A stretch of 46,796 nt of DNA from a virus: positions 1-46,796 of IMG/VR virus record IMGVR_UViG_3300006922_000042; one strand, 5' to 3'. Shown piece after piece: positions 29,647 to 38,844 of this stretch. The notes beneath the pieces were generated by a model. The model saw only the letters and a program-made list of their open reading frames with translations. It was not told the origin of the DNA and did no database searches. A program made the translations under genes and the position numbers. How positions within the stretch are numbered: the first letter of the stretch is position 1; every line of letters starts with the position of its first letter.

Positions 29647-31692
29647 ATGAGTGAAGCAGCACAAGCATTTCTGACAGGGTTTTTTAAGACATCTGCAGAG
29701 AACATTCAAAGACGTAAGAAAAAAGCAGAAGATTACATGGATGATCTTCGTGAGAATCAGGCTGCGTATCAAGCTAAAGCTGACTTGAAGATTAAAGCAC
29801 GTAATAATGCTGAAACTCTTACACAGAAAATCCTTAGTAAGGGCGGCACAAAAGATATGGTAAAGGCTGCATATGCAGAGAATGGCTTAGATGGGTTATC
29901 TACTTTAGATGGTGTTCTGTCTAAAGGTGTAGCAAGTCAAGGCATAGACTTTGTGAAGAACAACGCTGATATATTTGCTGCCACTACTCTTGATCCTTCT
30001 ATGACAGGTGTGACTATACAAGATATGCTTGATGAAGGTTTTGGCATTGGTAAGTATACCACAGGCGATTATAAACGCCCTGAGTCTAATTGGTGGGATC
30101 GTACAACTGGGCGTACTGCTATGGACGATGTTCGCTTCAAGCTAGACCAAGAAGAAGTCTATGAAGGCATGAGCTTGTTTGATCTAAAGCAAATGGCGTC
30201 ATCCTCTGCGTATAATAAAGTAGGCGGTAACTCTTACCTTACTTACCTGTCTCCTAACTTGTTTGGTGAGAATGATGTATCTAGTGCACGTATAGATTTT
30301 CAGTCTACAGTAAATGCTAATGATGCCTTTCAATTAGTGCAGGATGAGATAGAGACTATAGAAGAAGAAATTATTACACATAAAAAGGCAGTAGAACGTG
30401 GTGTAGAAGGTGCACAGTCGGATCTTCTAATAGCCCAAGATAAATTAGAAAAAGCAGAAAAGAAAAAACTACAAGTTTTAAATGAGCAGTTTGTACCCTA
30501 TGTGCAAGACCAAGCTGCAGCTTACTATGGTGAAACTTTTGTGAAGCGAATGGGTAGTCAGTACGACAACATCGTTGGTGTTCCGGGATGGACTGCAGCG
30601 ACTTTGGGTGGCGCAATAGAGGAAGAACCTTCTTCTAATTTAGCTCCCCAAAATTCTTTACGTCCTAGAGCTAGACCTAGTACAGAAAGCCTGAGCGATG
30701 CTAGCTCGCCTACTGGGATTCAAACTAATACAGATCAACCTAAAGCACCTACAGTGCCTTCTGTTCCAGCCCCTGCAGCGGATCAACCAGTAGAGACTGT
30801 TAAGATTGTTAATCAAGACAACGCTCCTATCCCTGTACAAACACAGGACATGGAAGGTTTACCCTTCTCGTTAGAGCCTGATGCAGTAACATTTACTTCC
30901 GTTGTATCACCTAAAGCAACTATTTTTGAAGACGGTGAAGGTAATATGAGGGTGTTTAACCATGAGACAGATGAAACCCTTAGCGTAGAAAATTCAAGGT
31001 TTCTTTTAGAGCAGCCTGAGATGCAGGAAGAGATACAAACAAACCCTGATGCTAAACCTATCTTAGAGAGCAAGGCATTTGTAGAGCAGCCTATAAACCT
31101 CAGTGATAGAGGCACTAGCCCTCGTGATACAGCAGCTATCAACATCACTAAAGTCAACAACTGGAAAAAGTCTATGTCAGATGTTACTCTGGCAGAGTGG
31201 AAAGAAATGTCTCGTAAGGAGCGTGTAGCTGCAGGTCTACCACCACGCCCTCTTGATATGTGGTCTGTAGGGGCAGGGGCATTTAAAGATGTAGTGCAAC
31301 CAGTTGTAATAAGCCCTGCAGAAGAAGAGGCTAGAGTTATTGCATCAGATCCTTTGGATGTACCCAATGCAAAGCCACCCAGTACCCCACTACAAGGTTT
31401 AGGTGATAGGCCAAGGAAACCTAAAGCAGGTTTTGATGATCCTGACGTATCTACTTCAACACCTGTAAGAGATAAAATGGGCTTCTTTATGAAGTATGAC
31501 GATCAAATGCTAGAAGCTATGGAAGAGTTTGGTATCACCAAAGACGATCCTATTTCAGAAGTTAAAGAAGCACTAGCTGCTTGGTTTGAAGAAAACTCAG
31601 GCAACTCAGAGCTTGTAGCTGACTCTACTTACATGGATCTAGACAACGCTGCCAGTATTATTTTGCAAGCCCTTAATATGATGGAAGAGTAA
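29647..31692 (+). CDS. Large internal virion protein (681 aa), unknown
   Basis: Residues 1-80 are charged helices (FFKTSAENIQRRKKKAEDYMDDLRENQAAYQ). Residues 100-330 include ATTLDPSMTGVTIQDMLDEGFGIGKY and a coiled coil with EDEIETIEEEIITHKKAVER-like spacing. Residues 330-600 are Pro/Thr/Glu-rich and probably unstructured; the end is an acidic helical tail (WFEENSGNSELVADSTYMDLDNAASIILQALNMMEE). The layout suggests an internal/ejection protein working with the 1176-residue protein that follows. No enzymatic motif is seen. Confidence 0.6.
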   Translation: MSEAAQAFLTGFFKTSAENIQRRKKKAEDYMDDLRENQAAYQAKADLKIKARNNAETLTQKILSKGGTKDMVKAAYAENGLDGLSTLDGVLSKGVASQGIDFVKNNADIFAATTLDPSMTGVTIQDMLDEGFGIGKYTTGDYKRPESNWWDRTTGRTAMDDVRFKLDQEEVYEGMSLFDLKQMASSSAYNKVGGNSYLTYLSPNLFGENDVSSARIDFQSTVNANDAFQLVQDEIETIEEEIITHKKAVERGVEGAQSDLLIAQDKLEKAEKKKLQVLNEQFVPYVQDQAAAYYGETFVKRMGSQYDNIVGVPGWTAATLGGAIEEEPSSNLAPQNSLRPRARPSTESLSDASSPTGIQTNTDQPKAPTVPSVPAPAADQPVETVKIVNQDNAPIPVQTQDMEGLPFSLEPDAVTFTSVVSPKATIFEDGEGNMRVFNHETDETLSVENSRFLLEQPEMQEEIQTNPDAKPILESKAFVEQPINLSDRGTSPRDTAAINITKVNNWKKSMSDVTLAEWKEMSRKERVAAGLPPRPLDMWSVGAGAFKDVVQPVVISPAEEEARVIASDPLDVPNAKPPSTPLQGLGDRPRKPKAGFDDPDVSTSTPVRDKMGFFMKYDDQMLEAMEEFGITKDDPISEVKEALAAWFEENSGNSELVADSTYMDLDNAASIILQALNMMEE

Positions 31693-31693
31693 T

Positions 31694-34600
31694 ATGAGTG
31701 TTTCTATACAAGAGTTACTGGATAGAAAGAAAAAAGAAGAGGCTCCTGTTTCTTCTATAGAGCCTAAACAAAAAGGTATTTCTATAGATACCCTTCTCGC
31801 TAGAAGAGATGCTGCTCAAGATACAAACGTCAAGCAAGGCAAACTAAAGAAAGATGATCTAAAAAAGTCTGCCAATGCTGCTAAGATACGTGACTACATG
31901 ATGTCTAGGTTTGGATATCAGTACCGTGATGGCGGTGAATATGATGATGATAAACTTGTAGAACAGTTTTTTGATCATATGCGAGCGTTCAATACAAACG
32001 TTGTATCTACTGCAAGCGAGGCTAGATTTGTATCTAAGGCAACAGAGTTAGATAAAGTAAAAGCAAAGCAAGCATATGACCTATATGATCAAACAGGTAG
32101 TGTGTTTGTAAACGATGGGGTACTTGGGGCTGTAGATGGTATAAAGGATTATATCTTTGCTGCAGCTAAAGACCCGTCAAACTATCTTGGTTTATTGACA
32201 GGTGGTATATCTAAAGCGGCTGGCTTTGGTATTACCCAAGGGGGAAAGCAAGCAGTTAAGCTTTCCGTAGCTAAGGCTACACAGGAAGCACTCAAAAAAG
32301 GTGCCTCTCGTGAAGCAGCAGAGAAGATCGGTAAAGAGGCGGGAGAGGCTGCTTTAAATCATGCTCTGTCTATAGGGGCTAAGAACCCTGCAGCTAAAAA
32401 GATTATGCGGGAGACAGCAAGGCGGGAGAGAGATCTTGCCCTACGCCGTGCTAGGTTACAGGCTCGACAGCAAGCTAAGCAAGACATAACAGAAGGTGCA
32501 GCTAAGAAGTCTTTGTATGCTACAGCAGCAACAGACACATCCCTAGCAGTGCTGCAGGATCTACAGATTCAGAATCTTATGATTGATGTAGAGTCACAGG
32601 ATGAGTACAGCTTGTTACAAACAGGTTTTAGCTCACTCTTTGGTGTGGCTGCTCCTGGTGCCCAAATAGTTGCAGGTAAAATGAAGGGTAAGTCTGGTTA
32701 CGCAGATCTAGGATTAGAAGGTGAGTTAGCTGCTATGCGTGAGAAACGTACTAAGCCAGTAACAATAAAGCTAACTAACTCTCAAATAGATGACGTAACA
32801 GCAGACATCAAAAAGAATGTTCGTAGCTGGAAAGAGAAAGTTGAAGCTGGCAGAGATATGTTCAGTAGAAACATTACAGACACAGATGTATTCTCCCAGA
32901 TTATCTTAGGCGCTAATGGTAAAGGCACAGTAGATGGATTGGCTTTTCAGTTAGCTAAGTCGGGGCATAAGCTACCCAATAACGTTACTATATCTGACGC
33001 CCTAAGTAACATTGTTCCACAGCTTCCAGAAGATGAGCTAACAGAGATAAATAAACTGTTGAAGATTACAGGTATTACATTAGGTGATGCCACTAGCTCA
33101 CAGAAGAACCTGCAGGACTTGGTAGCGTTTGAGGCAAGCCGTGGTGGTTCTACGCTTAACGTGATGAGTCAGGCAGCTAAGGTAGTAAATGGTACTCTAC
33201 TGCACGGTGAAACTATTATCAGTGAGGCATCAGGGGAGATCTTAAAGAAGGAAGCTGAGAAAGCTAAACGTGCACAGCCTTTCGCTTATGGTCAAAACCT
33301 GTGGCGCAGAATGCTTGTATCGTCAACATCTACAACTGCAGTAAACGTTGCTGGCTTTGCACAGTACGCTACTGTTTCAACCCTAGCTGATGTGCTTAAT
33401 GGTTATGGTCACATTGCTTTGAGCATGACACAGAAGGGGCAGAAGGCTGTTGAGACACGTAGACGCGGTAGAGTATATCTAGATATGCAAGCGCAGAAGA
33501 TGCGTAACTTGTTAGATCCCTACACTACGCATGACGCATATATGGCTTTTCTTGGTCAACACAAAGACGTAAGCAAGATACTCTTTGAAACGGTATCAGG
33601 TGGTGTAGAGCGTACAGGCAAACGCTATGGCATAGACACATCTAAAGGTGTAGCCAAGAAGCTTGAGACTATTGCAGATGCCGCAACAAAAATATCTGGT
33701 GTACGTATTCAAGATAGCTTTACCAAGTCACAGATGTTTATGGGTGAGCTAGATAAGTATGTACGGCTCAAGCATGACAAAGATCTTATGACTGTTCTTA
33801 AAGAAGGTGATATAGATCTTATCGATAATGACGTTATTGGTGGTGCTCTGGATCAAACACTGCGCTCAGTTTTCTCTAAAGATTACACAGCGCAGGAAAA
33901 CTTCTTAGGTTTAGCAGCAGGACAAATTGAGAAGCTTTCTAACATCCCCGTAGTAGGTACTATCCTACCTTTTGGGCGCTTCTTTAATAACGTTATAGCT
34001 ACAGGCTATCAGTGGTCAGCAGGTGGTGCCGTTGATATGGCAAGCGCTCTGGTACGTGGTGCTGCTAAGAAGGGCGAAGACGTAGACATGCTCAAGCCTA
34101 CAGAGGCTTTTTCTAGAACGCTGGTTGCATACTCTACTGTAGGTCTAGCTATAGCTTATGATGAAGAGCGTAGAAAGAAAGGCTTAGGAGTTTACGAAGT
34201 TGAGTCAGGCGCAGGTAATGTAATTGACATGAAGAGCCAATTCCCAGCTTCTATGTTTCTACTGGCTGGACGTATACTTGGTATCAGAAAAGATGGAGAC
34301 GTTGTACCATCAGAGCTTGTTACAGAATTAGGCAAGCAGATGGCAGTAGGTCAGTTTGCTTCTGATGCACAGTTTGGTAATGATCTTAACTCTATTGTAG
34401 ACTTCTTCGTTAACATGGAAGGTGATGTAGATTACTTGAAGGCTGGGTTTGGATCAGGAATAACTAAAGCTGGTGGTAATTACTTATCTGGTTACACCCG
34501 CCCACTAGACACGCTAAACAAGCTTGTAGGCTTCGCAACTGAAACAGACACGGCTAAAGATGTACGTCAATCTCAGGGTATAGATACGCTGTCACAGTCT

Positions 34601-35224
34601 TCGCTTAAATATGTTGATAACTTAGCAGAAGTATTTATTGATGCCATTGATACTGCTAAAGGGGATCTCAATGATAAAACAAAGAATACTCTTACAGGCG
34701 AAGAGCTACGTGTAGGTATACGTGAAGGTGAGGTCTATGACCCCAACCCACTTGCTAAAGTTTTAGGTGTGACTATTAAACAAAGGCGTACTGCAGCAGA
34801 AGAGTTGTACTCTGTGGCTGAGATGGCACCGTGGACTGCAGGGGAGAGATCTGAGATTGCTGGGTACGATAAGGTCTTTAACAAAGTATTTGCACCTCTA
34901 TTAGAGAGGGAGTCAAAAATGTTGTTAGCTGATCCTAAGTTTAAAAAGGCTAACTTACAGCAAAGACGTACTATGGTATCTGACAGGCTGACTAAGATAC
35001 GTGCAGATGTAAAATCTTACTTAGAGGCAAGCTCAGACTCTGATACCATTATCCAGAGTTTACGCAGGAAAGCATCGGCTACTGGCAATAGAAACTCTAA
35101 AGCAGAAGCAAAGAGGTTTATGAAGAACAAGGGAGCTACAACAAATATTAGAGACATGAATTACAATGAATTGTATATGTATCTAAATTACCTAGACTAC
35201 CACGATCAAGTCTACAAAGAATAG
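31694..35224 (+). CDS. Very large internal virion/ejection protein (1176 aa)
   Basis: The largest gene in the window. The N-terminal region includes VSIQELLDRKKKEE and IDTLLARRDAA repeats, then a region with ALDVGLTGG-like hydrophobic patches (SNYLGLLTGGISKAAGFGITQGG), a long Ala/Lys/Arg-rich helix (residues 190-270), and later hydrophobic segments around ATTAVNVAGFAQYATVSTLADVLNGYG and TLVAYSTVGLAIAYDEE. Size and mixed amphipathic content resemble T7 gp16-like ejection proteins that span the envelope during DNA entry. No lysozyme motif is visible. It is the last gene of the rightward block, followed by a terminator. Confidence 0.65.
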   Translation: MSVSIQELLDRKKKEEAPVSSIEPKQKGISIDTLLARRDAAQDTNVKQGKLKKDDLKKSANAAKIRDYMMSRFGYQYRDGGEYDDDKLVEQFFDHMRAFNTNVVSTASEARFVSKATELDKVKAKQAYDLYDQTGSVFVNDGVLGAVDGIKDYIFAAAKDPSNYLGLLTGGISKAAGFGITQGGKQAVKLSVAKATQEALKKGASREAAEKIGKEAGEAALNHALSIGAKNPAAKKIMRETARRERDLALRRARLQARQQAKQDITEGAAKKSLYATAATDTSLAVLQDLQIQNLMIDVESQDEYSLLQTGFSSLFGVAAPGAQIVAGKMKGKSGYADLGLEGELAAMREKRTKPVTIKLTNSQIDDVTADIKKNVRSWKEKVEAGRDMFSRNITDTDVFSQIILGANGKGTVDGLAFQLAKSGHKLPNNVTISDALSNIVPQLPEDELTEINKLLKITGITLGDATSSQKNLQDLVAFEASRGGSTLNVMSQAAKVVNGTLLHGETIISEASGEILKKEAEKAKRAQPFAYGQNLWRRMLVSSTSTTAVNVAGFAQYATVSTLADVLNGYGHIALSMTQKGQKAVETRRRGRVYLDMQAQKMRNLLDPYTTHDAYMAFLGQHKDVSKILFETVSGGVERTGKRYGIDTSKGVAKKLETIADAATKISGVRIQDSFTKSQMFMGELDKYVRLKHDKDLMTVLKEGDIDLIDNDVIGGALDQTLRSVFSKDYTAQENFLGLAAGQIEKLSNIPVVGTILPFGRFFNNVIATGYQWSAGGAVDMASALVRGAAKKGEDVDMLKPTEAFSRTLVAYSTVGLAIAYDEERRKKGLGVYEVESGAGNVIDMKSQFPASMFLLAGRILGIRKDGDVVPSELVTELGKQMAVGQFASDAQFGNDLNSIVDFFVNMEGDVDYLKAGFGSGITKAGGNYLSGYTRPLDTLNKLVGFATETDTAKDVRQSQGIDTLSQSSLKYVDNLAEVFIDAIDTAKGDLNDKTKNTLTGEELRVGIREGEVYDPNPLAKVLGVTIKQRRTAAEELYSVAEMAPWTAGERSEIAGYDKVFNKVFAPLLERESKMLLADPKFKKANLQQRRTMVSDRLTKIRADVKSYLEASSDSDTIIQSLRRKASATGNRNSKAEAKRFMKNKGATTNIRDMNYNELYMYLNYLDYHDQVYKE

Positions 35225-35228
35225 CAGA

Positions 35229-35255
35229 GGGGGCGCACTAAGCGCCCCTTTCTTT
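35229..35255 (+). terminator. Intrinsic terminator between convergent blocks
   Basis: GGGGCGC (35230-35236, preceded by another G) pairs with GCGCCCC (35242-35248) around ACTAA, then TTTCTTT. It starts five bases after the stop of the largest virion gene. The stem can also form on the other strand just past the end of the leftward block, so it insulates both. Confidence 0.85.
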
Positions 35256-35457
35256 ATTTAATACCATACTTTTCAGCAGCGAGCTTAGCCCACATCTGTG
35301 ACTCAGTAAGTCGCTCTAAAGCGTTCTCCTTTTCATCACAGTGATGTAGGTTTCTATTGTAGTGCACTTCTAAGCCTGTTGCCTGTGTTGTCAGGTCAGC
35401 CTTAAAAAGATTAGTCTTTGTGTCCATGTATGCCTTGGCTTCTCGTTCTAGTTTCAC
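35254..35457 (-). CDS. Small conserved phage protein (67 aa), unknown
   Basis: GTG start at 35457 follows AAAAGGAATACCA, a good ribosome site inside the endonuclease VII gene; an ATG at 35427 is an alternative. Residues 16-40 (LFKADLTTQATGLEVHYNRNLHHC) and the end (QMWAKLAAEKYGIK) recur in small proteins of marine podoviruses as I recall. Function unknown. Its LEVHYNR segment is duplicated, in another frame, at the end of the upstream gene. It is the last gene of the leftward block. Confidence 0.55.
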   Translation of the reverse strand: MKLEREAKAYMDTKTNLFKADLTTQATGLEVHYNRNLHHCDEKENALERLTESQMWAKLAAEKYGIK

Positions 35458-35489
35458 TGGTATTCCTTTTATTGTAGTGCACTTTTAAG
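35352..35489. repeat. Near-exact 23-nt direct repeat
   Basis: Positions 35352-35374 and 35467-35489 agree at 21 of 23 bases (two C/T differences), 115 bases apart. On the minus strand both encode L-[EK]-V-H-Y-N-[RK], but in different frames of the two overlapping genes. It marks the end of the endonuclease VII gene and may be the scar of its insertion. Confidence 0.65.
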
Positions 35490-35860
35490 TAAGTAAGAGC
35501 TTTTTCTACACCGTCTATATTATCCTGCAATAAACCAATTCCAGCATTACAAAAACGACATACCCAACCTCTAAACTCTTCTTTTTCATGGCAATGATCT
35601 AATACAATGTCTGATGATTGTTTGCCACAACAGTCACATATACTTGGCTTAGGTGGAGCCTGTGCTTTTAATGCCTTTCTAAGTCTTACCTGACTATTTA
35701 CACATTTTCTACATCTACCATCGTGATTATCTTTATGCCCTACATGTTTAGAGAAATGGTAAAAAGGTTTGTACTTATTACACGCAATACAAACTTTACC
35801 CTCACCTATAAACATCTCTTCGCTCTGGTATTCAGAGCATTTAAAAAGCTCATACTGCAT
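35411..35860 (-). CDS. Endonuclease VII-type (His-Me finger) nuclease (149 aa)
   Basis: Residues 88-110 hold DHCHEKEEFRGWVCRFCNAGIG, the signature of T4 endonuclease VII-type enzymes (catalytic D88-H89, N105; zinc cysteines C75, C78, C101, C104). The N-terminal part has a further Cys cluster (CIACNKYKPFYHF, then CRKC), like other phage EndoVII/HNH homing enzymes. Function: resolution of branched DNA or homing. Starts at a TAATG overlap with the preceding gene. The last 20 residues overlap the next gene and appear to be an accidental frame, consistent with insertion beside it. Confidence 0.85.
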   Translation of the reverse strand: MQYELFKCSEYQSEEMFIGEGKVCIACNKYKPFYHFSKHVGHKDNHDGRCRKCVNSQVRLRKALKAQAPPKPSICDCCGKQSSDIVLDHCHEKEEFRGWVCRFCNAGIGLLQDNIDGVEKALTYLKVHYNKRNTSETRTRSQGIHGHKD

Positions 35861-36048
35861 TATGTACTTTCTGGTACTTGGAAGCAGTAGTATTTCACAT
35901 CAGAAGAAGGTGAAGGTTTAGTCCTAATCAATCTCTCTTTTATTGGATCAGCAAACTGTTTGCATTCTTGATAACTATTAAAAAAGACATCATGGGCTTG
36001 CATCTTATACGCCGCCCCATGAAACATGATTAGGACTAAAACATACAT
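35860..36048 (-). CDS. Small protein with N-terminal hydrophobic segment (62 aa)
   Basis: MYVLVLIMFHGAAYKMQA is a signal- or anchor-like start, followed by HDVFFNSYQECKQFADPIKERL and KYYCFQVPEST; two Cys (in YQECKQF and YYCF) could form a disulfide in the periplasm. I recall similar small secreted proteins in phages without known role. Both ends overlap its neighbours (TAATG), so it is part of a coupled run. Confidence 0.55.
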   Translation of the reverse strand: MYVLVLIMFHGAAYKMQAHDVFFNSYQECKQFADPIKERLIRTKPSPSSDVKYYCFQVPEST

Positions 36049-36167
36049 TAGAACCAGCCTTTAACTTGATCAACAAGTACAGGGCCATACTCTGCAGTAA
36101 GAGCAACAACTTCACCTACCGCTGCCATACCAATACCTGCTACTACCATAAATTCAAAACCTGTCAT
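36048..36167 (-). CDS. Tiny hydrophobic protein (39 aa)
   Basis: ATG at 36167 follows AAAGGAGAATGAT, a strong ribosome site, and the frame ends at TAA 36048-36050 overlapping the next ATG. The sequence MTGFEFMVVAGIGMAAVGEV ... VKGWF is a probable single membrane segment. No family is recognised. Strong ribosome site plus coupling on the downstream side supports a real gene. Confidence 0.55.
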   Translation of the reverse strand: MTGFEFMVVAGIGMAAVGEVVALTAEYGPVLVDQVKGWF

Positions 36168-36168
36168 A

Positions 36169-36399
36169 TCATTCTCCTTTCAAGAGTTTTTTCAGGTCTG
36201 TGTAACCACCAATGTGATTACCTTCTATATCCCAGATTTGGGGTACAGTCTTTATACCTGACTTCTTAAACAAGTCAAGTAACCACTTGGAGTCATTGAG
36301 AGAGTAGTACTGAGCAGCAAGGCCGCTATCTCTCAACAACCCCATAGCTTTGGAGCAGTGAGGGCAGTCAAGCCGCCCCACTAATGTGTATACACTCAT
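36169..36399 (-). CDS. grxC: Glutaredoxin (76 aa)
   Basis: Active site C12-P-H-C15, the cis-Pro motif TVPQIW (near residue 52) and the GG-[YF] motif (IGGYTDLKKLL) define a glutaredoxin. It should reduce the disulfide at the C-terminus of the class II ribonucleotide reductase encoded just before it, whose stop overlaps this start (ATGA). The pairing of nrdJ and grx is common in phages. Family assignment is firm; the electron donor role is inferred. The symbol is a family-level choice. Confidence 0.88.
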   Translation of the reverse strand: MSVYTLVGRLDCPHCSKAMGLLRDSGLAAQYYSLNDSKWLLDLFKKSGIKTVPQIWDIEGNHIGGYTDLKKLLKGE

Positions 36400-38291
36400 G
36401 TCAGATCTACCAACTCACAGGAATCACCTGTACACGCCATAGTCTGACTACCTGCAGTATTGTCTTCGCTTTCGTACTCAGTAAGCTCTGACCAAGCAAT
36501 GCTGGTAGGCATCTTAGCTAAAAGCTCTTCATACTCTTCCTTAGTACAATCTTGGTAGGGTGCTTGCTGATACGTGTGATCTGTATGAGGCAGGAATGAT
36601 ACACCAGACATTTCATCAAAGTGTTTGTAAACAAATGCACCCACTTCCATCCATTCAGCATCCCGTACCGATATAGTCACGCTTGGTTTATGCTCACACC
36701 AATGTCGCTGATAGGTAAGCCACAACTCTAGCTGCTCAATAGCTGTCATATCATTACGTGTAACCGCATTCTCAGGTGACTTTACAGGGAAGCTAAATAC
36801 TGTGGTTGTGTCGCCCTTCATTACACAAGGCTCGTTAGGGATACCTTTGTCTTTCATAAACTGTGTTAGCGGATCTTTATTATCACCGCGCACAGTACGG
36901 ATATAATAGGCACTATGGCGAGCGTGAATCCCAGAGGCTGAATCCACCAGTTGTGATACCGTTCCCGATGGTTTATTGCATGTAATCGCTGCAGATACAG
37001 GTATATTAAGCATACCAGCAAATTCAGCGTTAGTATTGACAGCCACACTACGTAAATGCTCAAGAGTCTGCTCCAATCCTTGATTCTTAGACGTCATTAG
37101 AGGGTTATCCATAACACCTGTAAGTGATACGCCAAGTAAGCGCTCTTCTTCTGTGTTCTTCTGCCATACTTTACGCAAGTAAGGAAACTTAGTGTAAGTA
37201 GACTGTACTGTTCCCAGAATAGTAGCCAGACGTACCTTACGCTCTAGGTCATCAATAGTGTCAGTAGAACGCACAACAACTTCTGTTAAGTTACAGAATT
37301 GGTACGGGCGCAAGCTGATCTCACTGCAGGGGTTGCAGCCAAACTCATAGTTAGGATCACGACGCCCATGCTTCGCTGCTAGATCGACACAAGCTTGACG
37401 GTTGAAGACACCACGCTCACCTGATTTAGATGCTACAAGGGCTGTCCACTCACGCATGAATGTCTCCATGTCAGGCTTCTCTGTGTACCCTACGCTGTTG
37501 TTAGCTAAGGCTCTCCACGGGGCTGTTTCCCACCACTGTCCTGACTTAGCATGACGCATACGGTCATCACTTAGGTTAGACAAACTAATCATAGCTGAAC
37601 GGCGTACACCACCAACTACAACGATCTGACCAATGAAGCACATAAGATCATGGCACTCAATGCTAGATAGCTTGCGTCCTTGTGCAGCCTTGAAGGTTGT
37701 GATAGCAAAGTTAAACAATTCAACTAGAGGCGCTGGGCCGCTTGCTCTACCACCAAACGTCTTGAGCCTAGCACCTGCAGGGCGTACCAAACCAATATCC
37801 CACTGAGGGATCTCACCAGCCCAAAGGAGTGCCAGCAATTGTCTGAAAGCTTTAGCCCAACCTTCCTTACTGTCCTTGACAACGATTGTAGTCTCACTAT
37901 CGAAGAGTTGAGGTATTTCAGGGAGCTTGCTAACGTACTGCCTCTCAACACTGAAACCGACACCAGTACCACACAAGAGGATGTACATAGCCTCATCGAA
38001 GGACTTAGGGTCATCTACGGGTAAATAGCTGCAGTTATAGCCAGCAGTATTATCTCTATCTAAAGCTGGGCCAGCAGTCATAAGCGCTCGCATAGATGGC
38101 ATAATATCTGTGTTGAGTATTGCAGATTCAATCTCTCTACAAACCTTGCTGTCCAATAAAGCATTTACTACATTGATCATGTAGCGCTCTACTGTGTCTG
38201 TCCAAAACTCACGGCCATAACCATCATAGTATTTGGCATAACGTGATTTGTGGATAAATGTCTGGTAGTCTGTTGGTAGTAGGTTGCTCAT
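36396..38291 (-). CDS. nrdJ: Class II (B12-dependent) ribonucleotide reductase, monomeric type (631 aa)
   Basis: Residues in order: redox Cys C87 (AGYNCSYLPV), GTGVGFSVE, GGVRRSAMISLSNL (about 228-240), then GCNPCSEISLRPYQFCNLTEV with thiyl Cys C322, E324 and second redox Cys C333 (same 11-residue spacing as C408/C419 of the L. leichmannii enzyme), PSGTVSQLVDSASGIH and a C-terminal C-x4-C (CTGDSC) redox pair. It needs adenosylcobalamin and makes deoxynucleotides without oxygen or a second subunit. The tail pair is re-reduced by glutaredoxin encoded next. Overlap with mazG stop (ATGA) couples translation. Confidence 0.93.
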   Translation of the reverse strand: MSNLLPTDYQTFIHKSRYAKYYDGYGREFWTDTVERYMINVVNALLDSKVCREIESAILNTDIMPSMRALMTAGPALDRDNTAGYNCSYLPVDDPKSFDEAMYILLCGTGVGFSVERQYVSKLPEIPQLFDSETTIVVKDSKEGWAKAFRQLLALLWAGEIPQWDIGLVRPAGARLKTFGGRASGPAPLVELFNFAITTFKAAQGRKLSSIECHDLMCFIGQIVVVGGVRRSAMISLSNLSDDRMRHAKSGQWWETAPWRALANNSVGYTEKPDMETFMREWTALVASKSGERGVFNRQACVDLAAKHGRRDPNYEFGCNPCSEISLRPYQFCNLTEVVVRSTDTIDDLERKVRLATILGTVQSTYTKFPYLRKVWQKNTEEERLLGVSLTGVMDNPLMTSKNQGLEQTLEHLRSVAVNTNAEFAGMLNIPVSAAITCNKPSGTVSQLVDSASGIHARHSAYYIRTVRGDNKDPLTQFMKDKGIPNEPCVMKGDTTTVFSFPVKSPENAVTRNDMTAIEQLELWLTYQRHWCEHKPSVTISVRDAEWMEVGAFVYKHFDEMSGVSFLPHTDHTYQQAPYQDCTKEEYEELLAKMPTSIAWSELTEYESEDNTAGSQTMACTGDSCELVDLT

Positions 38292-38674
38292 CTATTGTCT
38301 CCTGAACCCTTTAGTTTTCCGCGCTGCTCTCTGTCATCCAGCTTTGCCATATTCATTTCCATAGTCTTCTTTAAGTTACCGCCAAAGATATTCGATAATG
38401 CAACAACGTAGAACAACACATCCCCTAACTCTTTCAGTACATCTTCATCACTAAACTTTCCTTTGTCACGAAATAGTTTCTTTATCTTTTCTGCAACCTC
38501 TCCTGATTCTCCTACAAGACCCAAAGTGTTTTCTACTAAGCGCTCTCGCCCTTTAGTAAAAACTTTGTCTTCTACAAACTGACTGTAGAAACGTAAGGGA
38601 TCGCTATCCCAATCAGGGCTGTTCTGAAACATGTCGAAGTAACCAAATGCTTCTAAGTCTGTCTCGTTAATCAT
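38288..38674 (-). CDS. mazG: MazG-like nucleotide pyrophosphohydrolase (128 aa)
   Basis: E56-S-G-E59 and E82-L-G-D85 form the metal-binding E-x2-E-x(12-28)-E-x2-D motif of MazG/all-alpha NTP pyrophosphohydrolases. It may hydrolyse unwanted (d)NTPs or, as proposed for other phage MazG proteins, change host nucleotide alarmone pools. Length is that of single-domain phage MazG. It overlaps nrdJ and the preceding mini-gene at ATGA junctions. Confidence 0.85.
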   Translation of the reverse strand: MINETDLEAFGYFDMFQNSPDWDSDPLRFYSQFVEDKVFTKGRERLVENTLGLVGESGEVAEKIKKLFRDKGKFSDEDVLKELGDVLFYVVALSNIFGGNLKKTMEMNMAKLDDREQRGKLKGSGDNR

Positions 38675-38844
38675 TGCCGCTCCTTAACTATTAAATTTCG
38701 TATTTTTACATCATCAACATCATACATAACATTTGTTATTAGGTCATAAACATCTTCCTGATGGTGCTCATCAGACGATGATAGAATGTTGTTTTCTTCC
38801 TCTACGTTTAACATAAACATAACACTAAATGTCTTGGTGTTCAT
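38671..38844 (-). CDS. Small acidic protein (57 aa), unknown
   Basis: ATG 38844 (MNTKTFSVMFMLN) to TGA 38671-38673, overlapping both neighbours. Residues 4-14 look like a beta strand and residues 15-50 are acidic with a helix (EDVYDLITNVMYDVDDVKIRNLIVKER). It resembles small phage regulators or inhibitors only in size and charge. No family is recognised. It fills the gap between DUF3310 and mazG in a fully coupled run. Confidence 0.5.
   Translation of the reverse strand: MNTKTFSVMFMLNVEEENNILSSSDEHHQEDVYDLITNVMYDVDDVKIRNLIVKERQ

Noticed and set aside
30813-31367. A 184-codon minus-strand frame
   Set aside because: Antisense shadow of the internal virion protein; composition biased and no start signal.
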